Source of the DNA: Pyrodictiaceae archaeon
GTDB taxonomy: Archaea > Thermoproteota > Thermoprotei_A > Sulfolobales > Pyrodictiaceae
Length of the DNA stretch: 12,732 nucleotides
Reading direction: 5' to 3'
NCBI GenBank assembly: GCA_015520245.1
Contig: WAQM01000231.1
Location: forward strand, 1-12,732
Within the stretch, counting starts at the first letter, position 1, and every line of letters starts with the position of its first letter. A program made the position numbers and the translations under genes. Shown piece by piece: positions 6,673 to 12,732 of this stretch. A model generated the notes under the pieces. The model had not been told where the DNA came from. It did not search any database and saw only the letters and a program-made list of their open reading frames with translations.

Positions 6673-8607
6673 CTAGGCTATGCCAGCCACGTGGACGCTG
6701 TCGAGAACCCCTGGCGTCAGCACCTGCACGTCGCTCGGCAGCCCCAGCTTAGGCGCCATCCTCCTAATGGCTGCCGCGAGCTCCATGATCGCGCCCGGCT
6801 CGCCGTGGTTCAGTATTATCCTCTTGGGCTTCGGCTTGATGTTCTTGATGAACGCCAGCAGCTGGCTCCTGTCCGAGTGTCCCGAGAACCCCTCGATGCT
6901 CTCGACCTGCATCCTTATCCTGATGAGCTCCAGCTTCCCGTCGGGGCTGACGAGGGTTATCTCGCGCGCGCCGTCCTTGATCTGCCTACCCAGCGTGCCC
7001 TTCACCTGGTAGCTGACGAACACTAGCGTGTTCCGCGGGTCGCCGGCCATCATGTAGAGGTACTCCACCGAGGGGCCGCCCTGCAGCATGCCCGAGGTGG
7101 CTAGGATAACGCATGGCTCGTCGCCCTTGGCTATGTCCTCCCTCATCTGCCTGTCCTTCACCTTAACTATGAAGTCGTCCTCGAACGGGTTCTCGTCGCT
7201 GAAGATGCGGGACTGGAGATGGCTTGACAGCAGCTCCGGGTACGAGAGGTGAATCGCCGTGACCTCGTCTATCATGCCGTCGATGTAGACGTTTATCTGG
7301 GGTAGGTACTTCTTCCTGATGGCGTCGGCTATTACTAGGAGTATCTCCTGCGCCCGGCCCACAGCCATCACGGGTATGAGCACCTTCCCGCCCTGGCTGA
7401 TCGTCCTGCTTATCACCTCTATCAGCTTCCTCTCGGCGTTCTCGCGCCTCTGCTGAACGGTCGCCCCGTACGTGGCCTCCATGATCAAGGTCTCGACGCG
7501 GGGGAACGTGTCGTGCGCCTTGTCGAGGAGCCTCGTGCGGCCGTACTTGAAGTCGCCCGTGTAGACTATGTTGTGAAGCCCCTCGCCGATGTGTAGGTGT
7601 ACTATGGCTGAGCCGAGTATGTGGCCGGCGTTGTAGAAGGTGAGCTTTATGTCGGGCGCGATGTCGGTGACCTCGCCGTAGTCCAGCGGTATGGTGTGAA
7701 GTATCATCTTCTTGACCTCCTGCTGTGTGTACGGCGGCCGCCTGCCCTCGCGCTGGAAGATGTCGAGGAGGTCGAGCTGGGTCAGCACCATAAGGTCCCT
7801 CGTGGGTTTTGTGGCGTACACGGGACCCTTGTAACCGTACTTGAAGAGGTAGGGTACGAGACCCATGTGGTCCAGGTGGGCGTGCGTTACCACGACGGCA
7901 TCTAGCTCGTCGATCCTAAGCTGGTCGACGTCTAGGCGCGGGAACATGTTGTAGCCGCTGCCGCCGGGATTTATGCCCAGGTCGAGCAGGACCCGGCTCT
8001 CCGAGGTCTCGACGAGTATCGCGGAGCGCCCGACCTCCATGAACCCGCCGAGTGCCGTGATCCTAACGTAGCGGTTCTCGAATATCACTCCGCGGTGGAT
8101 CCTCTCGCCCACGCTGCGCAGGAAGCTGAGCCTGTAGGAGCTCTGGGCCAACATGTAGTCTATGATCTTGTTCAGCGTCGCTGACTCGTTGGGCGGCGCG
8201 CGTACGACGTTGAGCCTCCACCCGGTCTCGACGAGCACCTTGTTGTAGATGCTCCTGCCCTTGCCGTAGACAAGGCCGACCTTCTTGGCCTTGACTATGA
8301 CCTCGCCCAGCACGTCGTCGAACTTTATCTCCTTTATGCCGGCCTCGGGCGGTACGAGGCTCAGGATGAGCTCGCGGGTCTCCTCGTGGCTCTTGCGTAT
8401 AGAGGGGTCCGTCCTCAGCACGATCCTCTTCTTGAGCTTCTTAGCTATGTCGCGTATTATCGAGGGGTTCTCGACGAAGACGGCGGGGTTCCTGGTGTAG
8501 ATGGCTATCTCCGGCCCCTCGAACTCCACCCTAGTGATCTGGGCCTCTGGTGGCATGTGTTGGAATATTGTAAAGACTATGTTCTTGACCTCGCTCTTAC
8601 GGTGCAT
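6673..8607 (-). CDS. KH/beta-CASP ribonuclease aCPSF1 (FttA transcription termination factor)
   Basis: This 644-residue protein is the archaeal homologue of CPSF73. In other archaea it cleaves nascent RNA at U-rich sites and releases RNA polymerase (known there as FttA or aCPSF1). Two KH-type RNA-binding domains fill about 1-145, with the GKGR loop at 115-118. The metallo-beta-lactamase core starts near 180, with H242-x-H244-x-D246-H247, then H329 and D352. The beta-CASP insert runs about 395-570, with acidic E377 in MEATYG; GFSGHSD (H577) and H601 complete the metal and catalytic set. All key residues are present. The ATG at 8607 has GGGGGT about 5 nt upstream. It follows psmB by 141 bp, a recurring archaeal neighbourhood, and its 3' end abuts the PUA gene. 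Confidence 0.96.
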   Translation of the reverse strand: MHRKSEVKNIVFTIFQHMPPEAQITRVEFEGPEIAIYTRNPAVFVENPSIIRDIAKKLKKRIVLRTDPSIRKSHEETRELILSLVPPEAGIKEIKFDDVLGEVIVKAKKVGLVYGKGRSIYNKVLVETGWRLNVVRAPPNESATLNKIIDYMLAQSSYRLSFLRSVGERIHRGVIFENRYVRITALGGFMEVGRSAILVETSESRVLLDLGINPGGSGYNMFPRLDVDQLRIDELDAVVVTHAHLDHMGLVPYLFKYGYKGPVYATKPTRDLMVLTQLDLLDIFQREGRRPPYTQQEVKKMILHTIPLDYGEVTDIAPDIKLTFYNAGHILGSAIVHLHIGEGLHNIVYTGDFKYGRTRLLDKAHDTFPRVETLIMEATYGATVQQRRENAERKLIEVISRTISQGGKVLIPVMAVGRAQEILLVIADAIRKKYLPQINVYIDGMIDEVTAIHLSYPELLSSHLQSRIFSDENPFEDDFIVKVKDRQMREDIAKGDEPCVILATSGMLQGGPSVEYLYMMAGDPRNTLVFVSYQVKGTLGRQIKDGAREITLVSPDGKLELIRIRMQVESIEGFSGHSDRSQLLAFIKNIKPKPKRIILNHGEPGAIMELAAAIRRMAPKLGLPSDVQVLTPGVLDSVHVAGIA

Positions 8608-8748
8608 TTCTACCCCCTATCCTTCCCGGCACTACGCTCACCGCTGCCCGGCTGGTGGGAGGCGAGAAGCATCGAGGGCGCCGTTGCTGCTCTGCACTCG
8701 TCCCGGACTAATAGGCTTACCGACGTATCGTCGCGGGCTCACCGGGCC
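8608..8748 (-). other. Intergenic region between psmB and aCPSF1 with a short inverted repeat
   Basis: This 141-bp gap is the longest non-coding stretch in the window. I see no tRNA, no C/D box pair and no good TATA box. It contains a perfect 5-bp inverted repeat with a 3-nt loop, cgacg-tat-cgtcg, at 8721-8733, starting 15 nt past the psmB stop on the transcribed strand, without a following T-tract. A weak TATTAG (near 8709) might initiate aCPSF1 transcription; otherwise it is read through from psmB. Confidence 0.3.
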
Positions 8749-9384
8749 TCAGGCCTTTATGGGGAGCTCTAGCTCGCGATACTCGTTCCTGCCTATGACT
8801 ACCACCGTGATGCCGTTGCCGGTGAATGCGTCCCTCCTTATGGACGAGGCAACGGCCCTCCTCGCCAGCTCGACAGCCTCGTCCACGCTCATGTCCTCGC
8901 TATAGCCGTCCTCGAGCACGCCTATCGCTGTCGGGGAGCCGGAGCCCGTCGCAACGTACTTCTCCTCGGTCACCGTGCCGAACCAGTCTAGGCTGTAGAG
9001 CCTGGGTTGAGTGTCGTAGCCGCCCAGGAGCAGCTGGACTACGTAGGGGTACAACCTTGACGCGAAGAGTATATTCGATAACAGGGTGGCTGCGGCCTGG
9101 ATCGGCATCCTCTTCCCGGTCTGCATCTCATAGTACTGCGCCTCGATGCGCAGGTACTCGGCGAGCATCTGGGCGTCGGCGACGAGGCCTGCTGTGGTCA
9201 TAGCCATGTAGTCGGTTATCTTGACTATCTTGCGGGTCCTCTTATGGGCGACGTAGTAGCCGGCGGTCGCCCTGCGGTCGGCGGCCAGCACGACGTGGGT
9301 GCGGGTCCTCACGCCGACCGTCGTGGTGCCCGTAGCTAGCAGCCGCCGGGCAGGCTCGGGCTGCAGCACCATAGCAGGCCGCAC
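8749..9384 (-). CDS. psmB: 20S proteasome beta subunit, catalytic type
   Basis: This is the proteolytic subunit of the archaeal 20S proteasome. A propeptide of 19 residues ends in ATG|TTTVGV, so self-cleavage after G19 exposes catalytic T20. Counted from that Thr, D17 (AADRR) and K33 (RTRKI) are in place, and GSGSPTA and the late DAFTGNG are typical. Thermoproteota usually carry two beta paralogues, one without activity; this is the active type. The start is GTG at 9384 with the ATG at 9372 as alternative; the mature chain is identical. The only TATA-like block (9408-9418) would initiate at about 9387, so the mRNA is likely leaderless or nearly so. No alpha subunit is in the window; downstream lies aCPSF1. 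Confidence 0.95.
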   Translation of the reverse strand: MRPAMVLQPEPARRLLATGTTTVGVRTRTHVVLAADRRATAGYYVAHKRTRKIVKITDYMAMTTAGLVADAQMLAEYLRIEAQYYEMQTGKRMPIQAAATLLSNILFASRLYPYVVQLLLGGYDTQPRLYSLDWFGTVTEEKYVATGSGSPTAIGVLEDGYSEDMSVDEAVELARRAVASSIRRDAFTGNGITVVVIGRNEYRELELPIKA

Positions 9385-9403
9385 CGGCCCCAGGCCCGGC
9401 GGG

Positions 9404-9422
9404 GTCGCTAAATAATACGTTG
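9404..9422. promoter_or_regulatory. Shared TATA island of a divergent promoter (psmB and G1PDH gene)
   Basis: The core CTAAATAATACG (plus strand, 9408-9419) is the only AT-rich block between the two divergent genes; the minus strand reads CGTATTATTTAG. Standard archaeal spacing gives a start near 9387 for psmB, a few bases before its GTG, and near 9439 for the dehydrogenase, 14 nt before the TTG at 9453. Dual use is inferred. Confidence 0.55.
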
Positions 9423-9452
9423 CTGCCTAGCTTGCCCCGCACGGGCGGCCGC

Positions 9453-10511
9453 TTGGCCGCACTCCACCACATAGAGCTGCCCAAGCATGTGGTGGTAGGG
9501 CCCGGCGCCCTAGGGAAGCTGGCTGGCATAATAGCGTCCCTGCCGGGAGGGGAGGTCGACGTGGCTGCGGTCATATCGGGGCCCAACGTCAAGCGCAGGT
9601 ACGGCAGGGCGGTCGCGGCTGTGCTAGAGCGGGTCGTCAAGGACGTGCACTGGCTCGAAGCCCGCGAGCCCACGCTACACTACGCTGAGGAGCTCGCCGC
9701 CGAGGCCCGCGACGCCGCGCCGAAGGTGGTGATAGGCTTCGGAGGCGGCAAGTCCATAGATCTGGCCAAGTACGTCGCCTGGAAGCTTTCAAGGCCCTTT
9801 ATAAGCGTGCCCACCAGCGCTTCGCACGACGGCATAGCGTCGCCCTTCGCATCGCTACGCGGCACCGAGAAGCCCTACTCGTTCCGAACCGTGACGCCCT
9901 ACGCGATCGTGGCCGACACGGACGTGATTAGCCAGGCGCCCCTCCGCCTCCTGCGGGCGGGCAGCGGGGATCTAATAGGTAAGCTCACAGCGGTTAGGGA
10001 CTGGAGGCTGGCGCACAAGCTCAAGGGCGAGTACTACGGGGAGTACGCCGCTAAGTTAGCCCTGCTCTCGGCGCGGCACGTGATCGACTACGCCGAGCTC
10101 ATAGGCCGCGGGGCCCCCGAGGCCGTGAGGATAGTGGTTGAGGGCCTCATAAGCAGCGGGGTGGCAATGTGCATCGCGGGGTCGACGAGGCCCGCAAGCG
10201 GGTCAGAGCACCTCTTCGCCCACGCCGTGGAGATGCTCGCGCCCGGTAAGGCGCTGCACGGGGAGCTCGTCGCGCTCGGCACCGTGATGATGATGTACCT
10301 CCACGGGGGTAACTGGCGCAAGGTGAGGCGCACGCTGAAGAGGGTCGGTCTGCCCACGCGGGCTCAAGAGCTGGGTATCGACGAGGACACGGTGATAGAG
10401 GCCCTATTGATGGCGCACAAGATTAGGCCCGAGCGCTACACGATACTAGGCGAGAGCGGGCTTACACGCGAGGCGGCGGAGAGGCTCGCTCGCACGACGG
10501 GCGTCATCTAG
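9453..10511 (+). CDS. egsA: sn-glycerol-1-phosphate dehydrogenase
   Basis: This NAD(P)H-dependent enzyme reduces dihydroxyacetone phosphate to sn-glycerol 1-phosphate, the backbone of archaeal ether lipids. With the TTG at 9453 as start it has 352 residues, a usual length for crenarchaeal members. The coenzyme loop GFGGGKSID is at 95-103, with SASHDG (D126) near the substrate. Zinc ligands by family pattern are D173 (SGDLIGK), H253 (SEHLFAH) and H269 (LHGE). The frame opens earlier, with TTG codons at 9420 and 9432, but these overlap or closely follow the TATA island, and the family-like start HIELPKHVVVGPGAL lies just after 9453. No strong Shine-Dalgarno is visible, fitting a short-leader mRNA. 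The stop overlaps the FKBP stop on the other strand by 4 bp. Confidence 0.93.
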   Translation: MAALHHIELPKHVVVGPGALGKLAGIIASLPGGEVDVAAVISGPNVKRRYGRAVAAVLERVVKDVHWLEAREPTLHYAEELAAEARDAAPKVVIGFGGGKSIDLAKYVAWKLSRPFISVPTSASHDGIASPFASLRGTEKPYSFRTVTPYAIVADTDVISQAPLRLLRAGSGDLIGKLTAVRDWRLAHKLKGEYYGEYAAKLALLSARHVIDYAELIGRGAPEAVRIVVEGLISSGVAMCIAGSTRPASGSEHLFAHAVEMLAPGKALHGELVALGTVMMMYLHGGNWRKVRRTLKRVGLPTRAQELGIDEDTVIEALLMAHKIRPERYTILGESGLTREAAERLARTTGVI

Positions 10512-11233
10512 CGCCGGCTGCTATGAGGTCGCTCGCCCCCTTCGCCCAACCTGACCTCCTCGACGAACCTCACCGTGCTCACGTCCCTGCCCAGGTACCT
10601 CCTGATCTCCTCGGTCACGATCCTCTTGACGACCTGAGCCTCTGGGATGGTAAGGGCGCGGGGTCCCAGCTTAACTGTGACCGTCTTGTCGCTGCCGCTG
10701 TAGGTGACCTCGACCTCGTCCTCGTTCAGCCTCATTCTGCGCAAAATCAAGTGCTTCACCTTCTCCTCAACGGTCCTGAGCACCTTAACTATCTTGACCT
10801 TGGCGTGCAGCGTCCTACCGGCCAGCGGGTGGTTGAAGTCAACGACTACCCTCCCGCCAGTGACCTGCCTTATCACGGCGTACTGGCCATCGATCTCGAC
10901 GCTGCGACCGGGCTCGGGGACTATGCCGTGCCTCTCGAATAGCCTGCGTGGGTAGATCTTGACCTTGGACGGGTCGCGCTGGCCGTACGCCTTCTCGGGG
11001 GGTATGGTCACCTCGAACTCGTCCCCCTCGTCCCGGCCGACCAGGGCCTCCTCGAGGCCAGGCACAAGGCGCCCCTCCCCAACGATCACGAGCCGGGGGC
11101 CGTAGCGCTCCCTCTCGTCGTACACCCCCTTCGCGCGGGCGACGTCCTCTCTCGTGGTCTCGACGAGCTCCCCCGTGTCCTTGACCGTAAGCGTGTACTC
11201 GATTAGCACGAAGTCGCCGCGCCCCACGGGCAA
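10508..11233 (-). CDS. SlyD-type FKBP peptidyl-prolyl cis-trans isomerase with C-terminal extension
   Basis: This 241-residue cytosolic folding helper catalyses prolyl isomerisation and probably has chaperone activity. The FKBP fold is split: about 6-87 (GDFVLIEYTL, LVPGLEEALVG, IPPEKAYG) and 134-151, where VDFNHPLAGRTL is the SlyD-family hallmark. The insert-in-flap chaperone domain lies between, at about 88-132. Residues 155-228 form an extra domain like that of archaeal long FKBPs (for example the 26-kDa type of Methanocaldococcus), followed by a polar tail. No signal peptide is present. The start is TTG at 11233, since GGGGTG lies 6 nt upstream (11240-11245); GTG at 11227 is too far from it. 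It follows the Nip7-like gene by 3 nt, so translation is probably coupled. Confidence 0.94.
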   Translation of the reverse strand: MPVGRGDFVLIEYTLTVKDTGELVETTREDVARAKGVYDERERYGPRLVIVGEGRLVPGLEEALVGRDEGDEFEVTIPPEKAYGQRDPSKVKIYPRRLFERHGIVPEPGRSVEIDGQYAVIRQVTGGRVVVDFNHPLAGRTLHAKVKIVKVLRTVEEKVKHLILRRMRLNEDEVEVTYSGSDKTVTVKLGPRALTIPEAQVVKRIVTEEIRRYLGRDVSTVRFVEEVRLGEGGERPHSSRR

Positions 11234-11236
11234 GAC

Positions 11237-11773
11237 TTACACCCCGCTCCTAAGGTACCAGCCGGCGTCGAGCAGATTCTCGTAAATAATAATCCTTCCC
11301 CTGCGCCTCGGAAGCGCGTAGCCTAGCGGATCTCCGTGCTGGTTGAGGACGGCCACTGGCACGCCGCTCCTCAGGCAGGCCTCGTCAAGGCGCTCCTCGA
11401 CAACGCTCTCCGGCAGCACGTCCCGCCCGTAGAGGAATAGCTTCTCACCGTGCTCCGTCACCACGATGTAGTGGCCGACGACCCTGCCGCGCACGAGCTG
11501 GAGCGCCCCTAGCAGCATCAGGAGCCTACCGCTGCAGAGCCTCGCTACGTGCACACCCGCGGTGAACACGGCGTCGCGGAGCTCGAGGGCCAGCACGGCC
11601 GCACGCCGCGCGACGGCTAGGACCTCGATGCAGTCGCTCAGAACGCAGAGCAGCTCGACCCCACTGGCCCCGCCGTAGCACCGTAGCGCCTTCCTCACCA
11701 GCTCAACGACGTGGGGTGGGCAGGGCGAGAGGCCTTGGGCCGCGCCGCGCGCTACCTCTTCACCAGCTTGCAT
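11237..11773 (-). CDS. Nip7-like PUA-domain RNA-binding protein
   Basis: The C-terminal half (about 100-174) is a PUA domain. The stretch HYIVVTEHGEKLFLYGRDVL resembles the PUA entry of eukaryotic and archaeal Nip7 (FLYGNHV), so a Nip7-like role in rRNA processing or large-subunit assembly is likely. The N-terminal half (about 20-98) is a divergent alpha/beta domain that I assign by context. The open frame extends upstream to 11968, but that part is antiparallel coding shadow of the methyltransferase, low-complexity and Pro/Gly/Arg-rich. The ATG at 11773 has GGAGGG 9 nt upstream (11783-11788), giving 178 residues. It overlaps the methyltransferase end by 22 nt, in another frame. An even later GTG start cannot be excluded. 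Confidence 0.78.
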   Translation of the reverse strand: MQAGEEVARGAAQGLSPCPPHVVELVRKALRCYGGASGVELLCVLSDCIEVLAVARRAAVLALELRDAVFTAGVHVARLCSGRLLMLLGALQLVRGRVVGHYIVVTEHGEKLFLYGRDVLPESVVEERLDEACLRSGVPVAVLNQHGDPLGYALPRRRGRIIIYENLLDAGWYLRSGV

Positions 11774-12726
11774 ATCGTGAAGCCCTCCGTCGAGTGCACA
11801 TGGGGGTACAGCCGGCGGCACCTCCTCACCCGCGGGTCGAGCTCGTAGCCCAGGTAACTGTCGACCCCGGGGAGCCCGGGCACAGAGGGCTCGACTACGT
11901 CCAGGGAGGGATTGAGATCGAGGACCCGTGATACGACGTACTCGTTCTCCTCCACCGATATGCTGCACGTCGCGTAGACGAGCGAGCCGCCCTCGGAGAG
12001 GCCGTTCGCGACGGACGAGAGTATTTCGAGCTGGAGTTCGACCCTGGAGGCTATGTCCTCCGGGCGGCGGGCCCTACGGCCGCGCGGGAAGGGCCATAGC
12101 CCCTCACCGCTGCACGGGGCGTCGACGAGAGCGTAGCTGTAACCCCTGAGCAGCTCCGTAACCCTCCTCGCGTCGTACCTAAGGGCGACCACGTTGAACA
12201 CCGCAAGGCGGCTAAGGTTGTTCTTCAGGGCCAGCAGCTTACGGGCGTTCACGTCAATAGCGACCACGACCCCCTCACGTACGTGCTGGGCCAGCTGAGT
12301 CGTCTTGCCCCCCGCCCCTGCGCAGGCGTCAAGAACCAGACTGGCGCGGGGGTGGGGGTCTAGCGCGATGACGGCTAGCATGGACGCTGGGCCCTGGACC
12401 GTGTAGTACCCTAGCATGTACTCGTGGGTCGCGCCCACCGGTATGGGCTCCCTCTCGACGATCAGCCCGTACGGCGTGGGGTCGTAGGTCCTCAGCTTGA
12501 ACCCCTTCCTCTCGAGCCTCCTGGCCACGGTGGCCGGGTCGGCGACAAGCGTGTTGACCCTGATCGTCTTGAGGATGCTGCGGTCGCTCGTGCTGAGGAA
12601 GCGTGATGCCTCCTCAGCGGACCCGAAGAGCTCGACGTACCGCGCGGCCTGGCTCTTCGAGAGCCGGTAGGCCTCGGCGAGTCTAGCCGCCTCGGGGGGC
12701 GGGCTTGCCTCGAGGCGCCTTAGCAC
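11752..12726 (-). CDS. RsmB/NOP (NSUN)-family RNA cytosine-C5 methyltransferase
   Basis: This SAM-dependent enzyme makes 5-methylcytosine in tRNA or rRNA; the target cannot be told from sequence. The N-terminal RNA-binding part (about 15-110) includes the family's RVNTL at 56-60. The SAM-binding motif I is LDACAGAGGKTTQLA at 132-146, with D158 (AIDVN) and D185 next. Motif IV is DAPCSGEG with C205, and motif VI is YATCS with C254, the expected release Cys and nucleophile. Family members more often have APGGK where this has GAGGK; the variant is known elsewhere. The GTG at 12726 gives 324 residues, but the frame stays open to the window edge, so the true start may lie upstream. It overlaps the Nip7-like gene and heads that operon as far as seen. 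Confidence 0.93.
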   Translation of the reverse strand: MLRRLEASPPPEAARLAEAYRLSKSQAARYVELFGSAEEASRFLSTSDRSILKTIRVNTLVADPATVARRLERKGFKLRTYDPTPYGLIVEREPIPVGATHEYMLGYYTVQGPASMLAVIALDPHPRASLVLDACAGAGGKTTQLAQHVREGVVVAIDVNARKLLALKNNLSRLAVFNVVALRYDARRVTELLRGYSYALVDAPCSGEGLWPFPRGRRARRPEDIASRVELQLEILSSVANGLSEGGSLVYATCSISVEENEYVVSRVLDLNPSLDVVEPSVPGLPGVDSYLGYELDPRVRRCRRLYPHVHSTEGFTICKLVKR

Positions 12727-12732
12727 CTCTAA

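Noticed and set aside
8608..8748. tRNA or C/D box sRNA in the intergenic region
   Set aside because: No T-loop GTTCRANNC motif, acceptor pairing, or C (RTGATGA) and D (CTGA) box pair at suitable spacing on either strand.
8386..8905. Small plus-strand frames over the psmB-aCPSF1 gap as a hidden gene
   Set aside because: They are mostly antisense to aCPSF1 and psmB, with no Shine-Dalgarno or promoter; the part in the gap has no protein-like features.
9242..9673. Minus-strand open frame of 143 aa across the psmB/G1PDH promoter
   Set aside because: It overlaps two solid genes and their promoter region, and its C-terminal part is psmB read in the wrong frame.
11774..11968. N-terminal extension of the Nip7-like protein to 11968
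   Set aside because: The segment is out-of-frame sequence inside the methyltransferase gene and is Pro/Gly/Arg-rich with no match to Nip7. The ATG at 11773 has a Shine-Dalgarno.

Overview
This is a GC-rich, gene-dense window from a hyperthermophilic archaeon, most likely a member of the Thermoproteota (Crenarchaeota) close to the Desulfurococcales. The evidence is protein-level: split RNA polymerase A' with an unfused B subunit and RpoH, archaeal eL37, SmAP, aCPSF1/FttA, an archaeal 20S proteasome beta subunit, and sn-glycerol-1-phosphate dehydrogenase, the archaeal lipid enzyme. Frequent GTG/TTG starts and single AT-rich promoter islands fit that group. The genus cannot be fixed from the sequence alone.

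Layout. Positions 1-5589 (minus strand) hold the rpoH-rpoB-rpoA1 operon; rpoA1 runs off the left edge and lacks its C-terminal part. Upstream, 5662-6093 (minus) is the SmAP-eL37 pair. A short divergent promoter region separates it from a plus-strand MCT-1/Tma20-like PUA protein (6178-6666). That gene converges, with 6 bp between stops, on aCPSF1/FttA (6673-8607, minus), which lies downstream of the catalytic proteasome beta subunit (8749-9384, minus). A second divergent promoter region (9385-9452) separates psmB from sn-glycerol-1-phosphate dehydrogenase (9453-10511, plus). The right end is a minus-strand operon of an RsmB/NOP-type m5C RNA methyltransferase (its 5' end may lie outside the window), a Nip7-like PUA protein overlapping it, and a SlyD-type FKBP prolyl isomerase, whose stop overlaps the dehydrogenase stop.

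Together the genes cover transcription (RNAP B, A', H), transcription termination and RNA 3'-end cleavage (FttA), RNA binding (SmAP), translation and ribosome biogenesis (eL37, MCT-1-like protein, Nip7-like protein, m5C methyltransferase), protein folding and turnover (FKBP, proteasome) and membrane lipid synthesis (G1PDH). It is a core housekeeping region. I see no tRNA, rRNA, CRISPR array, insertion sequence, prophage or defence genes, and no stretch above 300 bp without a gene. I did not find a convincing new system. The points worth a second look concern gene junctions: two compact divergent promoters, in-frame stop/start linkers, shared convergent stops and the lack of room for terminators.
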